DNA of 64,000 nucleotides from the NCBI RefSeq assembly GCF_040371945.1, contig NZ_BAABWS010000001.1, forward strand, positions 1,860,001-1,924,000, in the 5' to 3' direction. Below are positions 1-8,809 of this stretch, one piece after another. This DNA is from Litorivita sp040371945. GTDB taxonomy: Bacteria; Pseudomonadota; Alphaproteobacteria; Rhodobacterales; Rhodobacteraceae. A program made the translations under genes and the position numbers. Below the pieces are notes generated by a model, which ran no database searches, had not been told where the DNA came from, and was given only the letters and a program-made list of their open reading frames with translations. Numbering within the stretch: the first letter of the stretch is position 1; each line of letters opens with the position of its first letter.

Positions 1-414
1 CGTATGGGCGAGGATGATGGTGAAAATCCCGCGGTCCAATCCGATGCCGATGAACAAGAGCAAGAGCGACAGGCCGGTGATCACCTCGGGCATCACCAAA
101 GGCGCGTAGATCATGCCGGAAAACAGCGTGCGCCCGCGAAACCGCCCCGCGCGCACCAGAACATAGGCCGCCATCGTGCCCAAAACCGTCGCCAGCGTCG
201 AGGAGGCCAGCGCCACCTTGATGGTCACCCAAGCGGCGTCCAAGAAGGCCTCGTTGCCCAACAGCTCGGCATACCATTTGGTCGAAAAGCCCGCCCAGAC
301 GGTCACCAGTTTGGACTCGTTGAACGAATAGACCACAAGGATCACCATCGGCAGGTATAAAAACACGAATCCCAGCGTAATAGAGACTGTATTGAACCAT
401 GACATGCGTCTCAT
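1..414 (-). CDS. potI: Putrescine/spermidine ABC transporter permease PotI (3' part outside window)
   Basis: Inner-membrane permease of a polyamine importer; only the N-terminal 138 residues lie in the window and the frame is open to base 1. The sequence shows a first membrane segment near residues 11-29 (ending VVYSFN), then a periplasmic loop, then further hydrophobic segments, as in PotI/PotC-type BPD permeases. The ATG at 414-412 overlaps the TGA of potH (411-413), an ATGA junction implying translational coupling. It is the last visible gene of a minus-strand potFGHI operon. Family assignment is firm; putrescine versus spermidine preference cannot be read from sequence. Confidence 0.85.
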   Translation of the reverse strand, partial: MRRMSWFNTVSITLGFVFLYLPMVILVVYSFNESKLVTVWAGFSTKWYAELLGNEAFLDAAWVTIKVALASSTLATVLGTMAAYVLVRAGRFRGRTLFSGMIYAPLVMPEVITGLSLLLLFIGIGLDRGIFTIILAHT

Positions 415-1301
415 TGGTCTGCCTCCCGCGCCTTTTGCTCGTTGCGTTGGAACAGGATGATCGGCACGATCAGCAAGAGCAAAAGCACAACCGCGACGGC
501 GCTGGCCACGGGCCAGTCACGGTTGGAGAAGAACTCTTCCCACAGGACTTTGCCGATCATCAATGTGTCCGACCCGCCCAAGAGCGAGGGAATGACGAAT
601 TCACCAAGCGCGGGGATGAAGACCAGAAAACACCCCGCGATAACCCCGCCTTTGGACAGCGGAAAGGTCACCAGCCAAAAGGCCGACAGCCGCGAGCAGC
701 CAAGGTCTTCGGCCGCCTCGATCAATGATCCGTCCAGCTTCTCGAGCGCCGCATAGATCGGCAGGATCATGAAGGGCAGATAGGTATATACGATGCCGAT
801 ATAGACCGCCCAATTGGTGTTGAGGATGATCAGCGGCTCGGAGATCAGCCCCAAGGACAGCAGCAGTTGGTTGAGATAGCCCTCTTGGCTCAAAATCCCC
901 ATCCACGAATAGACGCGGATCAAGAAGCTGGTCCAGAACGGCAAGATGATGAGCATCATCAAGGTGGGCCGCCATTCGGGGCGGGCGGCGGCCATGGCAT
1001 AGGCGATGGGATAGCCGACGAGTAGGGTGAAAAACGTCGAAACGGCGGCGATTTTCAAGCTCGACAGATAGGCTTTCCAATAGAGCGCATCTTGGGTCAG
1101 GAAGGTGAAATTTTCAAAATCCAGCCCTTGGAAGAAGCTGCGGATGCCCTCCCATCCGCCGTCGAGATCGAGCTTGGGCGTATAGGGCGGGATCGCCAAA
1201 GCCGTGTCGGAGAGCGAGATTTTCAACACGATCAAAAAGGGCACCAAGAACAGCGCCGCAAGCCAGACATAGGGCACCGCGATGAGGACAAACCGGCGCA
1301 T
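411..1301 (-). CDS. potH: Putrescine/spermidine ABC transporter permease PotH
   Basis: A 296-residue integral membrane permease that pairs with PotI to form the channel of a polyamine ABC importer. The N-terminal membrane segment covers residues 5-27. The EAA loop that docks on the ATPase begins at about residue 195 (EAAEDLGCSRLSAF), inside the BPD_transp_1 domain. The gene lies 3 bp after potG and overlaps potI by 4 bp, so the proteins are probably made from one message. Length is usual for the family. Confidence 0.9.
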   Translation of the reverse strand: MRRFVLIAVPYVWLAALFLVPFLIVLKISLSDTALAIPPYTPKLDLDGGWEGIRSFFQGLDFENFTFLTQDALYWKAYLSSLKIAAVSTFFTLLVGYPIAYAMAAARPEWRPTLMMLIILPFWTSFLIRVYSWMGILSQEGYLNQLLLSLGLISEPLIILNTNWAVYIGIVYTYLPFMILPIYAALEKLDGSLIEAAEDLGCSRLSAFWLVTFPLSKGGVIAGCFLVFIPALGEFVIPSLLGGSDTLMIGKVLWEEFFSNRDWPVASAVAVVLLLLLIVPIILFQRNEQKAREADQ

Positions 1302-1304
1302 CGC

Positions 1305-2429
1305 TCAGCGCTCCAACACGACGGCGGCGGTGTCGGTCCAATTGAGCCAGACGCGGTCTTCCCACGTCAGTTCGCGGCGCGACAGGCGGCGGGTATTGGC
1401 GGTTTGCGCCTTGATCATGAGGCCGTCCGCCACCTCGACGTGATAGGTCGACAGGTTGCCCAAATAGGCGATGTCGATGATTCTGCCCTCGACGGCATTG
1501 ACCTCGTTTTCGGGCTTTTGCGCAGAGATAGAGACTTTTTCAGGCCGGATTGCGAGGCTGATACGCTGGCCTTCGGCGAGCACCTGTTTGGTTTTGGCGA
1601 CGAAAGGCGCCTGCCCCTCGGCCCAGCGGACCTCATAGCCATCGGCACAGGGCGAGGCCGCGCCTTCGATGATATTCACATCACCGATGAAATCCGCGAC
1701 ATAGACGCTATTGGGCGCTTCATAGATTTGCGCGGGGGTTGCGACTTGAACGATCTGGCCCTCGTCCATCACCGCCACGCGCGAGGCGACGGTCATCGCT
1801 TCTTCTTGGTCGTGGGTGACGATGACGAATGTCGTGCCGGTTTTCTCCTGAATGTCCATCAATTCGAATTGCGTGTCTTGGCGCAGCTTCTTGTCCAGCG
1901 CGCCCAAAGGCTCGTCCAGAAGCAGCAGTTTCGGCGCTTTGGCCAGCGAGCGGGCGAGGGCGACACGCTGTCTTTGCCCGCCGGAAATCTGATGCGGTTT
2001 GCGGCGCGCGAATTTGCTCAGCCGCGTGAGTTTGAGCATCTCTTCGACACGCGCGGCGATCGCGTTCTTGCCGTGCCCCTCGCGTTTGAGGCCAAAGGCG
2101 ATGTTGTCCCACACCGACAGATGCGGAAACAGCGCGTAGCTTTGGAACATCATGTTCACGGCGCGCAAATTGGGCGGCACGCCTGCCATGTCTTGCCCCG
2201 CGATCAGGATTTGCCCTTGGCTGGGATTTTCGAAGCCTGCCAGCATCCGCATCATCGTGGTTTTGCCGCAGCCCGACGGGCCGAGCAGCGCGAAAAACTC
2301 GCGCGCATAAATGTCTTGGGTCAGGTTATCAATCGCGACGAAATCGCCGAACCGTTTGGTCACGCCCTTGAACTGGATGAGCGGAGTCTCTTTGGGATCA
2401 TCCCACGGGGCGAAGACGTTTTGTGCCAT
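1305..2429 (-). CDS. potG: Polyamine ABC transporter ATP-binding protein PotG/PotA
   Basis: Cytoplasmic ATPase of the polyamine importer, 374 residues. Walker A (GPSGCGKTT) lies near residue 50, the ABC signature (ISGGQRQRVALARS) near 147 and Walker B (LLLLDEP) near 171. A C-terminal TOBE-type domain covers roughly residues 280-374. The frame is open further upstream to 2522, but the ATG at 2429 has an AGGGA element in front and gives the normal N-terminus. The gap to potF contains a GC-rich hairpin that may reduce expression of potGHI relative to the binding protein. Confidence 0.92.
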   Translation of the reverse strand: MAQNVFAPWDDPKETPLIQFKGVTKRFGDFVAIDNLTQDIYAREFFALLGPSGCGKTTMMRMLAGFENPSQGQILIAGQDMAGVPPNLRAVNMMFQSYALFPHLSVWDNIAFGLKREGHGKNAIAARVEEMLKLTRLSKFARRKPHQISGGQRQRVALARSLAKAPKLLLLDEPLGALDKKLRQDTQFELMDIQEKTGTTFVIVTHDQEEAMTVASRVAVMDEGQIVQVATPAQIYEAPNSVYVADFIGDVNIIEGAASPCADGYEVRWAEGQAPFVAKTKQVLAEGQRISLAIRPEKVSISAQKPENEVNAVEGRIIDIAYLGNLSTYHVEVADGLMIKAQTANTRRLSRRELTWEDRVWLNWTDTAAVVLER

Positions 2430-2520
2430 ATTAGTCCCTGATCTGTATTCATGGAGCCAGATGTTGCCTGCGGCTTTGGCCGTCTTGTCGGCAGCGGCTT
2501 GCCAAAGCTTGCCGCATGGC

Positions 2521-2552
2521 AAACCGCCCGCACCGAGGGGCGCGGGCGGCGG
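2521..2552 (-). terminator. Intercistronic hairpin between potF and potG
   Basis: A perfect 8 bp stem, CCGCCCGC (2524-2531) with GCGGGCGG (2542-2549), lies just after the potF stop. On the transcribed minus strand it is followed by only a short TTT run. It looks like a leaky terminator or an RNA-stabilising hairpin of the kind often found after ABC binding-protein genes. Confidence 0.5.
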
Positions 2553-2564
2553 TTGGTGCGGGCC

Positions 2565-3650
2565 TTAGGTGCCCGATTTGATTTTGGTCCAAAGACGGGT
2601 CACGACCCGCTGCACCTTGGCGTCATAGGGCGTGGTGGTGAAGAGGTTGTCCATCGTTTCCGCCGAGGGGTAGATCGCCGGATCGCCGATCACATCCTCT
2701 TCGAGGAACTCTTGGCTCGCGAGGTTGCCGTTGGCGTAATAGACATAGTTCGACGCCGCCGCCATGTTTCGCGCATCCAGAATGAAGTTCAGGAACTTAT
2801 GCGCGCCATCGACGTTGGGCGCATCGACGGGGATCGCCATCTGGTCGAACCACATCTGCGCGCCTTCCTTGGCGGCGTTATAGACGATCTCGGTGCCATT
2901 GTCGGCCTCGGCGGCGCGGTCACGCGCTTGCAAGACATCGCCCGACCAACCGACGGCCACGCAGATATCGCCATTGGCCAGCGCGTTGATATATTCCGAG
3001 CTGTGGAATTTCTGGATGTAGGGGCGCACGGCCATAAACACGGCTTCGGCCTTGGCGATCACTTCGGGATCGTGGCTGTTGGGATCTTCGCCGATGTATT
3101 TGAGCGCGGCAGGGATCATTTCGGCAGGCGCATCAAGGAAATGCACGCCGCATTCGGCCAGCTTTTCCATATTCGCAGGATCGAAGACCAAAGCGAGGCT
3201 GTCGAGCGGCGCGTCTTCGCCCAAAGCGGCGGTCACCTTGCCGACATTCGCACCGATGCCCGTGGTGCCCCACATGTAGTTGATCGAATAGGCGTTGTCG
3301 GGATCATACTGCGCGGTGCGCGCTGCGACCTTGTCCCACACATTCGCGTGGTTGGGCAATTTGGACAAATCGAGCTTTTGGAAGGCGCCAGCGGAAATCT
3401 GGCGCTGCAAGAAGGTGCCCGTGGGCACCACAACGTCATAGCCCGACCCGCCAGCCAGCATTTTCGTCTCGAGCAATTCGTTGCTGTCAAAGACGTCATA
3501 GATCAAATCAATACCGGTCTCTTCCTCGAATTTGGTCAGAAGCTCCTCGTCGATATAGTCGGACCAGTTGTAAACCCGCACTTCCTCGGCGAAAGCGACG
3601 CCCGCGCACAGCGCCAGCGTTGCGGTCATGGTCATCAATGGATGTCTCAT
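2565..3650 (-). CDS. potF: Periplasmic putrescine/polyamine-binding protein PotF
   Basis: A 361-residue solute-binding protein of the PotD/PotF family that captures polyamines in the periplasm for PotGHI. A Sec signal peptide covers residues 1-22 (basic start, hydrophobic core, AFA cleavage site). The mature protein opens EEVRVYNWSDYID, the characteristic family beginning. The start at 3650 is preceded by GGGAGAACCAA, whereas the open frame to 3728 has no ribosome site. It is the first gene of the minus-strand operon and is transcribed divergently from the GntR-type regulator. Confidence 0.92.
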   Translation of the reverse strand: MRHPLMTMTATLALCAGVAFAEEVRVYNWSDYIDEELLTKFEEETGIDLIYDVFDSNELLETKMLAGGSGYDVVVPTGTFLQRQISAGAFQKLDLSKLPNHANVWDKVAARTAQYDPDNAYSINYMWGTTGIGANVGKVTAALGEDAPLDSLALVFDPANMEKLAECGVHFLDAPAEMIPAALKYIGEDPNSHDPEVIAKAEAVFMAVRPYIQKFHSSEYINALANGDICVAVGWSGDVLQARDRAAEADNGTEIVYNAAKEGAQMWFDQMAIPVDAPNVDGAHKFLNFILDARNMAAASNYVYYANGNLASQEFLEEDVIGDPAIYPSAETMDNLFTTTPYDAKVQRVVTRLWTKIKSGT

Positions 3651-3700
3651 TTGGTTCTCCCGTTGTCTTCGCTTCGGGCGCTGCAGCGGCCGCGAGGAAG

Positions 3701-3720
3701 ATTTGATCAAGTTCTGTCCG
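3701..3720. promoter_or_regulatory. Candidate operator upstream of potF (copy 1 of a repeated motif)
   Basis: The 20 bp ATTTGATCAAGTTCTGTCCG matches the block at 4529-4548 at 16 of 20 positions in the same orientation. The first lies 51-70 bp upstream of the potF start and the second 74-93 bp upstream of the aminotransferase start, on either side of the GntR-family gene. Inference: binding site of that regulator. Confidence 0.45.
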
Positions 3721-3796
3721 TGGGACATTATAGCAATCTATTCATGGTCGCGCTAAACTGGCAAGAGATCAGATGTGCAGGGGAAGAGACGGGAAG

Positions 3797-4519
3797 ATGA
3801 AAATCGTTGCAGATGCCCAAGAAATCACCGGCGCAGACGCGGGCGGTGCGCCGCCCGCTGCAGGTGCGCCTGCGCATCAGCTGATCTATGAGGCGCTGCG
3901 CGCGTTGATTCTCTTTGGCGAACTGGCTCCGGGCGAGGCGGTGACCATCGCGGGGCTGAGCACGCGGATGGAGGCGGGGGTCACGCCGGTGCGCGAGGCG
4001 ATCCGCCGCCTGACCGCCGAAGGGGCCTTGGCCGCCTTGGGCAATCGCCGCGTCATTGTGCCCGAGCTTTCGGCGCAAAATATCTCCGAAATTATCTATG
4101 CACGGCAATGTCTTGACCCTGAACTTGCGCGCCGCGCCACCCTGCGGGCAAAGGATGCCGATATCGCGCGGCTGGAGGTCATCGACGCAGCCTTGGACCT
4201 TGCGATTCTGCGCGGCGACCAGCGGCAATATCTCGAGCAGAACTATCGTTTTCACGCCTGTTTCTATGACCTCGCCGATGCGCCGGTTCTGGCCGATATG
4301 GCGCGCGGTCTGTGGCTGCGCTTCGGGCCGTCATTGCGGGTGATCTGCGGGCGGCTCGGCACGCAAAACCTGCCCGATATGCATAAGTCGATGCTGGCCG
4401 CGATGCGGGCGGGGGACGCTGACGCGGCGGCAGCAGCCATGCGCGAAGACGTGGGCCAAGGCATGGGCCATGTCGCCCAGAGCCTCGAGATGCCGCTCAT
4501 GGCAGAGCGATTCGATTGA
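3797..4519 (+). CDS. GntR-family (FadR/FCD) transcriptional regulator
   Basis: A 240-residue DNA-binding regulator. An N-terminal winged helix-turn-helix lies at about residues 30-95 (including TPVREAIRRLTAEG, the GntR recognition helix). A C-terminal all-helical FCD ligand domain carries conserved Arg and His residues (ARQCLDPELARR; NYRFHACFYDLA). The ATG at 3797 is preceded by AGGGGAAGAG with suitable spacing. It sits between the divergent potFGHI operon and the aminotransferase, so local control of polyamine uptake and breakdown is the natural inference; the ligand is unknown. Confidence 0.85.
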   Translation: MKIVADAQEITGADAGGAPPAAGAPAHQLIYEALRALILFGELAPGEAVTIAGLSTRMEAGVTPVREAIRRLTAEGALAALGNRRVIVPELSAQNISEIIYARQCLDPELARRATLRAKDADIARLEVIDAALDLAILRGDQRQYLEQNYRFHACFYDLADAPVLADMARGLWLRFGPSLRVICGRLGTQNLPDMHKSMLAAMRAGDADAAAAAMREDVGQGMGHVAQSLEMPLMAERFD

Positions 4520-4528
4520 CTCGGCATA

Positions 4529-4548
4529 ATTTGATCATATTCTGATCG
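4529..4548. promoter_or_regulatory. Candidate operator upstream of the aminotransferase (copy 2)
   Basis: ATTTGATCATATTCTGATCG shares 16 of 20 bases with the site at 3701-3720 upstream of potF. It contains the palindromic core TGATCA and a second half-like TGATCG. It lies between the regulator stop and the aminotransferase start. Confidence 0.45.
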
Positions 4549-4621
4549 CAGACAATTCCGCGCCCCCAAGGCTCATGCCAAAGACGCGGCCCGCTTACCC
4601 CTAATGCAAGGAGGCCCAGAA

Positions 4622-6019
4622 ATGGCCACCATTACCAACCACATGCCCACCGCCGAATTGCAAGCGCTGGACGCCGCGCATCACATCCATCCGTTTTCGC
4701 ATCAAGCAAGCCTTGCCAAAAAAGGCGCGCGCGTCATCACACGGGCCGAAGGCGTCTATCTGACCGACAGCGAAGGCGAGAGGATCCTTGACGGGATGGC
4801 GGGGCTTTGGTGCGTGAACGTCGGTTACGGGCGCAAGGAACTGGCCGAAGTGGCCGCGCGGCAAATGAACGAATTGCCCTATTACAACAGCTTTTTCCAA
4901 ACCACCCATGTGCCGGTCATCGCCCTGTCCAAACGGCTTGCCGAACTGGCGCCGGGGGATTTGAACCATGTGTTCTACGCAGGCTCCGGCTCGGAGGCGA
5001 ATGACACGAATATCCGCATGGTGCGCACCTATTGGGATCAAAAAGGCAAACCGACCAAAAAAACCATCATCAGCCGCAAGAACGCCTATCACGGCTCCTC
5101 GGTCGGCAGCGCCAGCCTTGGCGGGATGGCGGGCATGCATGCCCAAGGCGGCATTCCGATCCCCGACATCCACCATATCGACCAACCCAACTGGTGGGCC
5201 GAGGGCGGCGATATGAGCCCCGAAGACTTCGGATTGGAGCGCGCGCAGCAGCTTGAAAAGGCGATCTTGGAACTGGGCGAAGACAATGTGGCGGCCTTCA
5301 TCGCCGAGCCGGTCCAAGGCGCGGGCGGCGTGATCGTCGCGCCCGATAGCTATTGGCCCGAGGTACAGCGCATCTGCGACAAATACGAAATCCTTCTCAT
5401 CGCTGATGAGGTGATTTGCGGGTTCGGCCGCACCGGCAATTGGTTCGGCAGCCAGACTTTGGGCATCCGCCCCGATATCATGACCGTGGCCAAGGGGCTG
5501 TCCTCGGGCTACATGCCCATCGGCGCCTCGATCGTCAGTGACGAGATCGCCGAAGTGATCGGCAATTGCGAATTCAACCACGGCTATACCTATTCGGGCC
5601 ATCCGGTGGCCTGCGCCGTGGCGCTCGAAAACCTGCGCCTGCTGGACGAAGAAGGCATCGTCGAGCGCGCCGCCACAGAGATCGCGCCCTATTTGAAAGA
5701 AAAGTGGGAGAGCCTTCTCGACCATCCGCTGGTGGGCGAGGCCAAGATCGTCGGCCTGATGGGGTCGATTGCGATGACGCCCGATAAGGCGAGCCGCGCG
5801 AAATTCGCCTCTGATCCTGGCACGATTGGCTATATCTGCCGCGACCGTTGCTTTGCCAACAATCTGGTGATGCGCCATGTCGGCGACCGGATGATCATTT
5901 GCCCGCCGCTGGTGATCACCAAGGAGGAAGTCGATCTTTTGATCGCGCGGGCGCGTAAATCCTTGGATGAAACCTTGGAAAAAGCCACCGCCGACGGGTT
6001 GATGGTCGCGGCCAGCTAG
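4622..6019 (+). CDS. Class III PLP-dependent aminotransferase, probably polyamine:pyruvate
   Basis: A 465-residue fold-type I aminotransferase. The cofactor lysine lies in the VAKGLSSGYMP segment and the conserved aspartate in LIADEVICGFGRTG; GSGSEANDTNIRM forms the phosphate cup. The start at 4622 has an excellent SD (AAGGAGG, 4609-4615); the open frame extends 6 codons further upstream without support. Close family members act on putrescine (SpuC type), taurine or omega-amino acids. The adjoining polyamine importer and shared operator-like motif favour putrescine or spermidine as amino donor; substrate is inferred, not shown. Confidence 0.85.
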   Translation: MATITNHMPTAELQALDAAHHIHPFSHQASLAKKGARVITRAEGVYLTDSEGERILDGMAGLWCVNVGYGRKELAEVAARQMNELPYYNSFFQTTHVPVIALSKRLAELAPGDLNHVFYAGSGSEANDTNIRMVRTYWDQKGKPTKKTIISRKNAYHGSSVGSASLGGMAGMHAQGGIPIPDIHHIDQPNWWAEGGDMSPEDFGLERAQQLEKAILELGEDNVAAFIAEPVQGAGGVIVAPDSYWPEVQRICDKYEILLIADEVICGFGRTGNWFGSQTLGIRPDIMTVAKGLSSGYMPIGASIVSDEIAEVIGNCEFNHGYTYSGHPVACAVALENLRLLDEEGIVERAATEIAPYLKEKWESLLDHPLVGEAKIVGLMGSIAMTPDKASRAKFASDPGTIGYICRDRCFANNLVMRHVGDRMIICPPLVITKEEVDLLIARARKSLDETLEKATADGLMVAAS

Positions 6020-6052
6020 GCCGTTTTAGGCGCAAATAGTGACTGTTTTGAG

Positions 6053-6082
6053 GGCCCGCGCATAGGCTTGCGCGGGCCTTTA
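6053..6082. terminator. Terminator shared by the aminotransferase and matB
   Basis: A perfect 9 bp stem, GGCCCGCGC (6053-6061) with GCGCGGGCC (6070-6078), has an 8-base loop and TTT after it on the plus strand. It lies between two convergent genes and probably serves both, although the T tract is short. Confidence 0.65.
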
Positions 6083-7597
6083 TGTTGCGGTGAACATATC
6101 CGCAAAATCTTGGCGCAGCAGGTTCTTTTGCACCTTGCCCATGGCGTTGCGCGGCAGGGCCTTCATCACGACATAGGCCTTGGGCTGCTTGAATTTGGCC
6201 AAGACCTTTGCCGCCGCCGCGCCGATGGTATTGCTGTCCAATTCAATGCCGTCCTCGGGCACCAGAATGGCCACAACGCCCTCGCCGAAATCGGGATGCG
6301 GCACGCCGATCACGGCGCTTTCCAACACGCCCGCCTGATCATCCAATACGCTTTCGACCTCTTTGGGATAGACGTTGAAGCCGCCGGTGATGATCAAATC
6401 CTTGCCCCGCCCGACCAAGGTGACATAGCCATCCGCCGCCCGCACGCCCAGATCGCCGGTGATGAAAAACCCGTCCTCGCGCAATTCCTCGGCGGTCTTT
6501 TCGGGCATCTTCCAATAGCCTTTGAACACATTCGGCCCGCGCACCTCGATCGATCCGATCTCGCCATCGGGCAACTGCGCGCCGGTTTCGGGATCGGTGA
6601 TTTTCAACTCCACCCCGCGCAAAACCGGCCCCACGGTCCCCGCGCGCCGCTCGCCGTCATAGGGGTTTGTGGTGATCATATTGGTTTCGGTCATCCCGTA
6701 ACGCTCCAGAATGCGCAGGCCGGTGCGCGCCTCGAATTGTTTGTGCGTTTCGGCCAGAAGCGGCGCAGAGCCGGAGATGAACAGCCGCATATGCGCCGTC
6801 AGGTCGCGGTCAAAACGCGCATCCTCCAAAAGCCGCGTGTAGAAGGTCGGCACCCCCATCATCGTGGTCGCCTGCGGCAACAGCCGCAGCACTTGCTCAA
6901 GGTCGAATTTGGGCAAGAACAGCATCGCCCCACCCGCCAGAAGCATCACATTGCTGGCGACAAAAAGCCCGTGGGTGTGAAAGATCGGCAAGGCATGCAG
7001 CAGCACGTCTTTGTCACTAAACCGCCATTCAGAGACCAATGTTTGCGCATTCGACAGCAGGTTCTCATGGGTCATCATCGCGCCCTTCGAGCGCCCCGTT
7101 GTCCCCGAGGTATAGAGGAAGGCGGCCAGATCATCAGGGGCGCGATCCACCGTGTCGAATGTCTCGGGCTGGCCCGCGGCCATATCGGCAAAACGGCCCT
7201 TGCCCGCGCCGTCCAATGTTTCGATCCGCGCGCCCGTGTGGGCCAGAGCGGGGGTCAATTCGGCCTCGCGCGCCCGATCACACAAGAACAGTTTTGCACC
7301 GGAGTTTTCGACGAAATAGGCCACTTCCGCGCCGGTATAGGCGGTGTTGAGCGGCAAGAAGATCACCCCCGATTGGGTGCAGGCCGCATAGATCGCCAGC
7401 ATGTGCGGGGATTTTTCCAGTTGCACCGCCAAACGGTCACCGACTCCCAGCCCTGCGGCGCGCAACGCATGGGCAAAACGGGCGGCCATACGCACAAACT
7501 GCGCATGGGTGAGCACAGCGCCCTCGGGCGAAATCAAAAATGCGCTGTCTTGGCCCGCGCGGCGTCCGAAAAGCGTGTCATAGAGCGGATTGGCCAT
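6080..7597 (-). CDS. matB: Malonyl-CoA synthetase (malonate-CoA ligase) MatB
   Basis: A 505-residue member of the ANL adenylating superfamily that ligates malonate to CoA using ATP. The phosphate-binding loop YTSGTTGRSKGA lies near residue 162. The segments HALPIFHTHGLFVASN, LFISGSAPLL, RYGMTETNM and ITGGFNVYPKE are all present, and PRNAMGKVQKN carries the C-terminal catalytic lysine. The overall pattern matches Rhodopseudomonas-type MatB better than generic fatty acyl-CoA ligases. The ATG at 7597 has AAGGAGG upstream. It is convergent with the aminotransferase. Confidence 0.9.
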   Translation of the reverse strand: MANPLYDTLFGRRAGQDSAFLISPEGAVLTHAQFVRMAARFAHALRAAGLGVGDRLAVQLEKSPHMLAIYAACTQSGVIFLPLNTAYTGAEVAYFVENSGAKLFLCDRAREAELTPALAHTGARIETLDGAGKGRFADMAAGQPETFDTVDRAPDDLAAFLYTSGTTGRSKGAMMTHENLLSNAQTLVSEWRFSDKDVLLHALPIFHTHGLFVASNVMLLAGGAMLFLPKFDLEQVLRLLPQATTMMGVPTFYTRLLEDARFDRDLTAHMRLFISGSAPLLAETHKQFEARTGLRILERYGMTETNMITTNPYDGERRAGTVGPVLRGVELKITDPETGAQLPDGEIGSIEVRGPNVFKGYWKMPEKTAEELREDGFFITGDLGVRAADGYVTLVGRGKDLIITGGFNVYPKEVESVLDDQAGVLESAVIGVPHPDFGEGVVAILVPEDGIELDSNTIGAAAAKVLAKFKQPKAYVVMKALPRNAMGKVQKNLLRQDFADMFTAT

Positions 7598-7688
7598 ATC
7601 GCAGGGGCCTCCTTGCCTGAAAATTCCGGCCCTTCATGCGCAGAACGGGCCGGTTTGGCAAGCTTTGGCGCTCAGGGCTGCGCGCCTG

Positions 7689-8666
7689 TTATTCGGCGGC
7701 TTGGGGTGCGCCGCCCGCCGCGCCGTCCATCTGCGCCACCGCCTCTTGCAAGGCGCGGTGCTGCTTGCGCAGCTTCCAATTGGCCTCGCTTTGCATCAGC
7801 TTTTCCGACAAGGCAAGACCGGAGCGATAATGGCCGCGTTGCAAACAGCGGTCCAAAATGCCGACCAGCCACGGCAGGGAATTGCGCCGCGCGCGAAACA
7901 TCCGGTGAAACTGTGCCTCGGTCAGCCGCCCTTGCAAGGCGGGCACCGCCAGCGTTTTGAGAAGCTCCATGCGTTTGAGTTGCGGCGGGATTTTATGGCC
8001 CAGATAGGGCACCTTGAGCGCGGTGACATTCGGGCCATCCAAGCGCTCGACATGTTTGCGGTCATAGCGCTCCATCGGGTCATAGACGATATAGGCGCGT
8101 TTGGCGGCGCGCACCCCTTCGGCGGCATCGCTATAGCGCCCGCTCCAATCGCCTTGCTTGCGCCCGTAGCGGTAGCGTTTTTCAAAGGGGACCAATTCGG
8201 TGACCAGAGAGCTTTGCGGCGCAAAGGCCAAAACCGTGCAGCCCGGAGCGGCGGGGGCAAAGGTCAGCGCGCCATAGCCGCCCATCGACGCGCCATACAT
8301 CGCGACATGATCGAAGCGTTTGAAAAACCCCTCATCGCGCAGCACGTCGAAAAAATCCCAAACGTCCTCGTGGCGATACCAGTCATTGAGCCGCCCCATG
8401 ACGCCCATGATGCTCCACCCTTGGGCCGACAAAAAGCTGTTGCCCCACGGCATGCGCCGCGTCTCGCGGGTGGCGGACAGGTTGTCAAAGCTGACGATCA
8501 GGGTGCGCGCGCTGTCGCTATCGCGCGGGCCGGGCAGATAGGCCGCGACATGGTTGAGCATATCATGCACGAAACCTCCACGCGCCAAAGCCGATGCTTT
8601 GACGTCGTTAAAGGCAGGGTCACGAAAACGTCCCTGCGTCAGTGTATCGGCATCCGTCACAACCAT
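7689..8666 (-). CDS. Alpha/beta-hydrolase fold protein, function unknown
   Basis: A 325-residue soluble protein with the nucleophile elbow YGASMGGYGAL (GxSxGG) near residue 125, typical of alpha/beta hydrolases. Downstream HKIPPQLKRME could supply the catalytic histidine. The C-terminal 80 residues are charged and helical and end in an Ala/Gly-rich tail. No substrate can be read. It is a stand-alone gene between matB and a glutathione transferase. Proteins like this are widespread in Rhodobacterales, but I know no characterised member. Confidence 0.6.
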   Translation of the reverse strand: MVVTDADTLTQGRFRDPAFNDVKASALARGGFVHDMLNHVAAYLPGPRDSDSARTLIVSFDNLSATRETRRMPWGNSFLSAQGWSIMGVMGRLNDWYRHEDVWDFFDVLRDEGFFKRFDHVAMYGASMGGYGALTFAPAAPGCTVLAFAPQSSLVTELVPFEKRYRYGRKQGDWSGRYSDAAEGVRAAKRAYIVYDPMERYDRKHVERLDGPNVTALKVPYLGHKIPPQLKRMELLKTLAVPALQGRLTEAQFHRMFRARRNSLPWLVGILDRCLQRGHYRSGLALSEKLMQSEANWKLRKQHRALQEAVAQMDGAAGGAPQAAE

Positions 8667-8809
8667 TTGCCTCGAGCTTACGCGCCTCCTTCTGCCAAAA
8701 TGTTAACCGGCGGGAGGTTTGTCGCAGTCTCGCAAATTGCCCCCCGAGGGGTCAAGGTCACCGGCGGCGATGGCCGGTGACCTGTGGCGCGCAAAGCAGG
8801 CGCGCGGGG

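Noticed and set aside
1092..2441. Long plus-strand open frame opposite potG/potH
   Set aside because: Antisense shadow of GC-rich coding DNA; His/Asp/Arg-rich translation with no domain, while the minus strand has a full ABC ATPase.
6068..7960. 630-codon plus-strand frame opposite matB
   Set aside because: Same cause; the minus strand encodes a complete malonyl-CoA synthetase with all family motifs.
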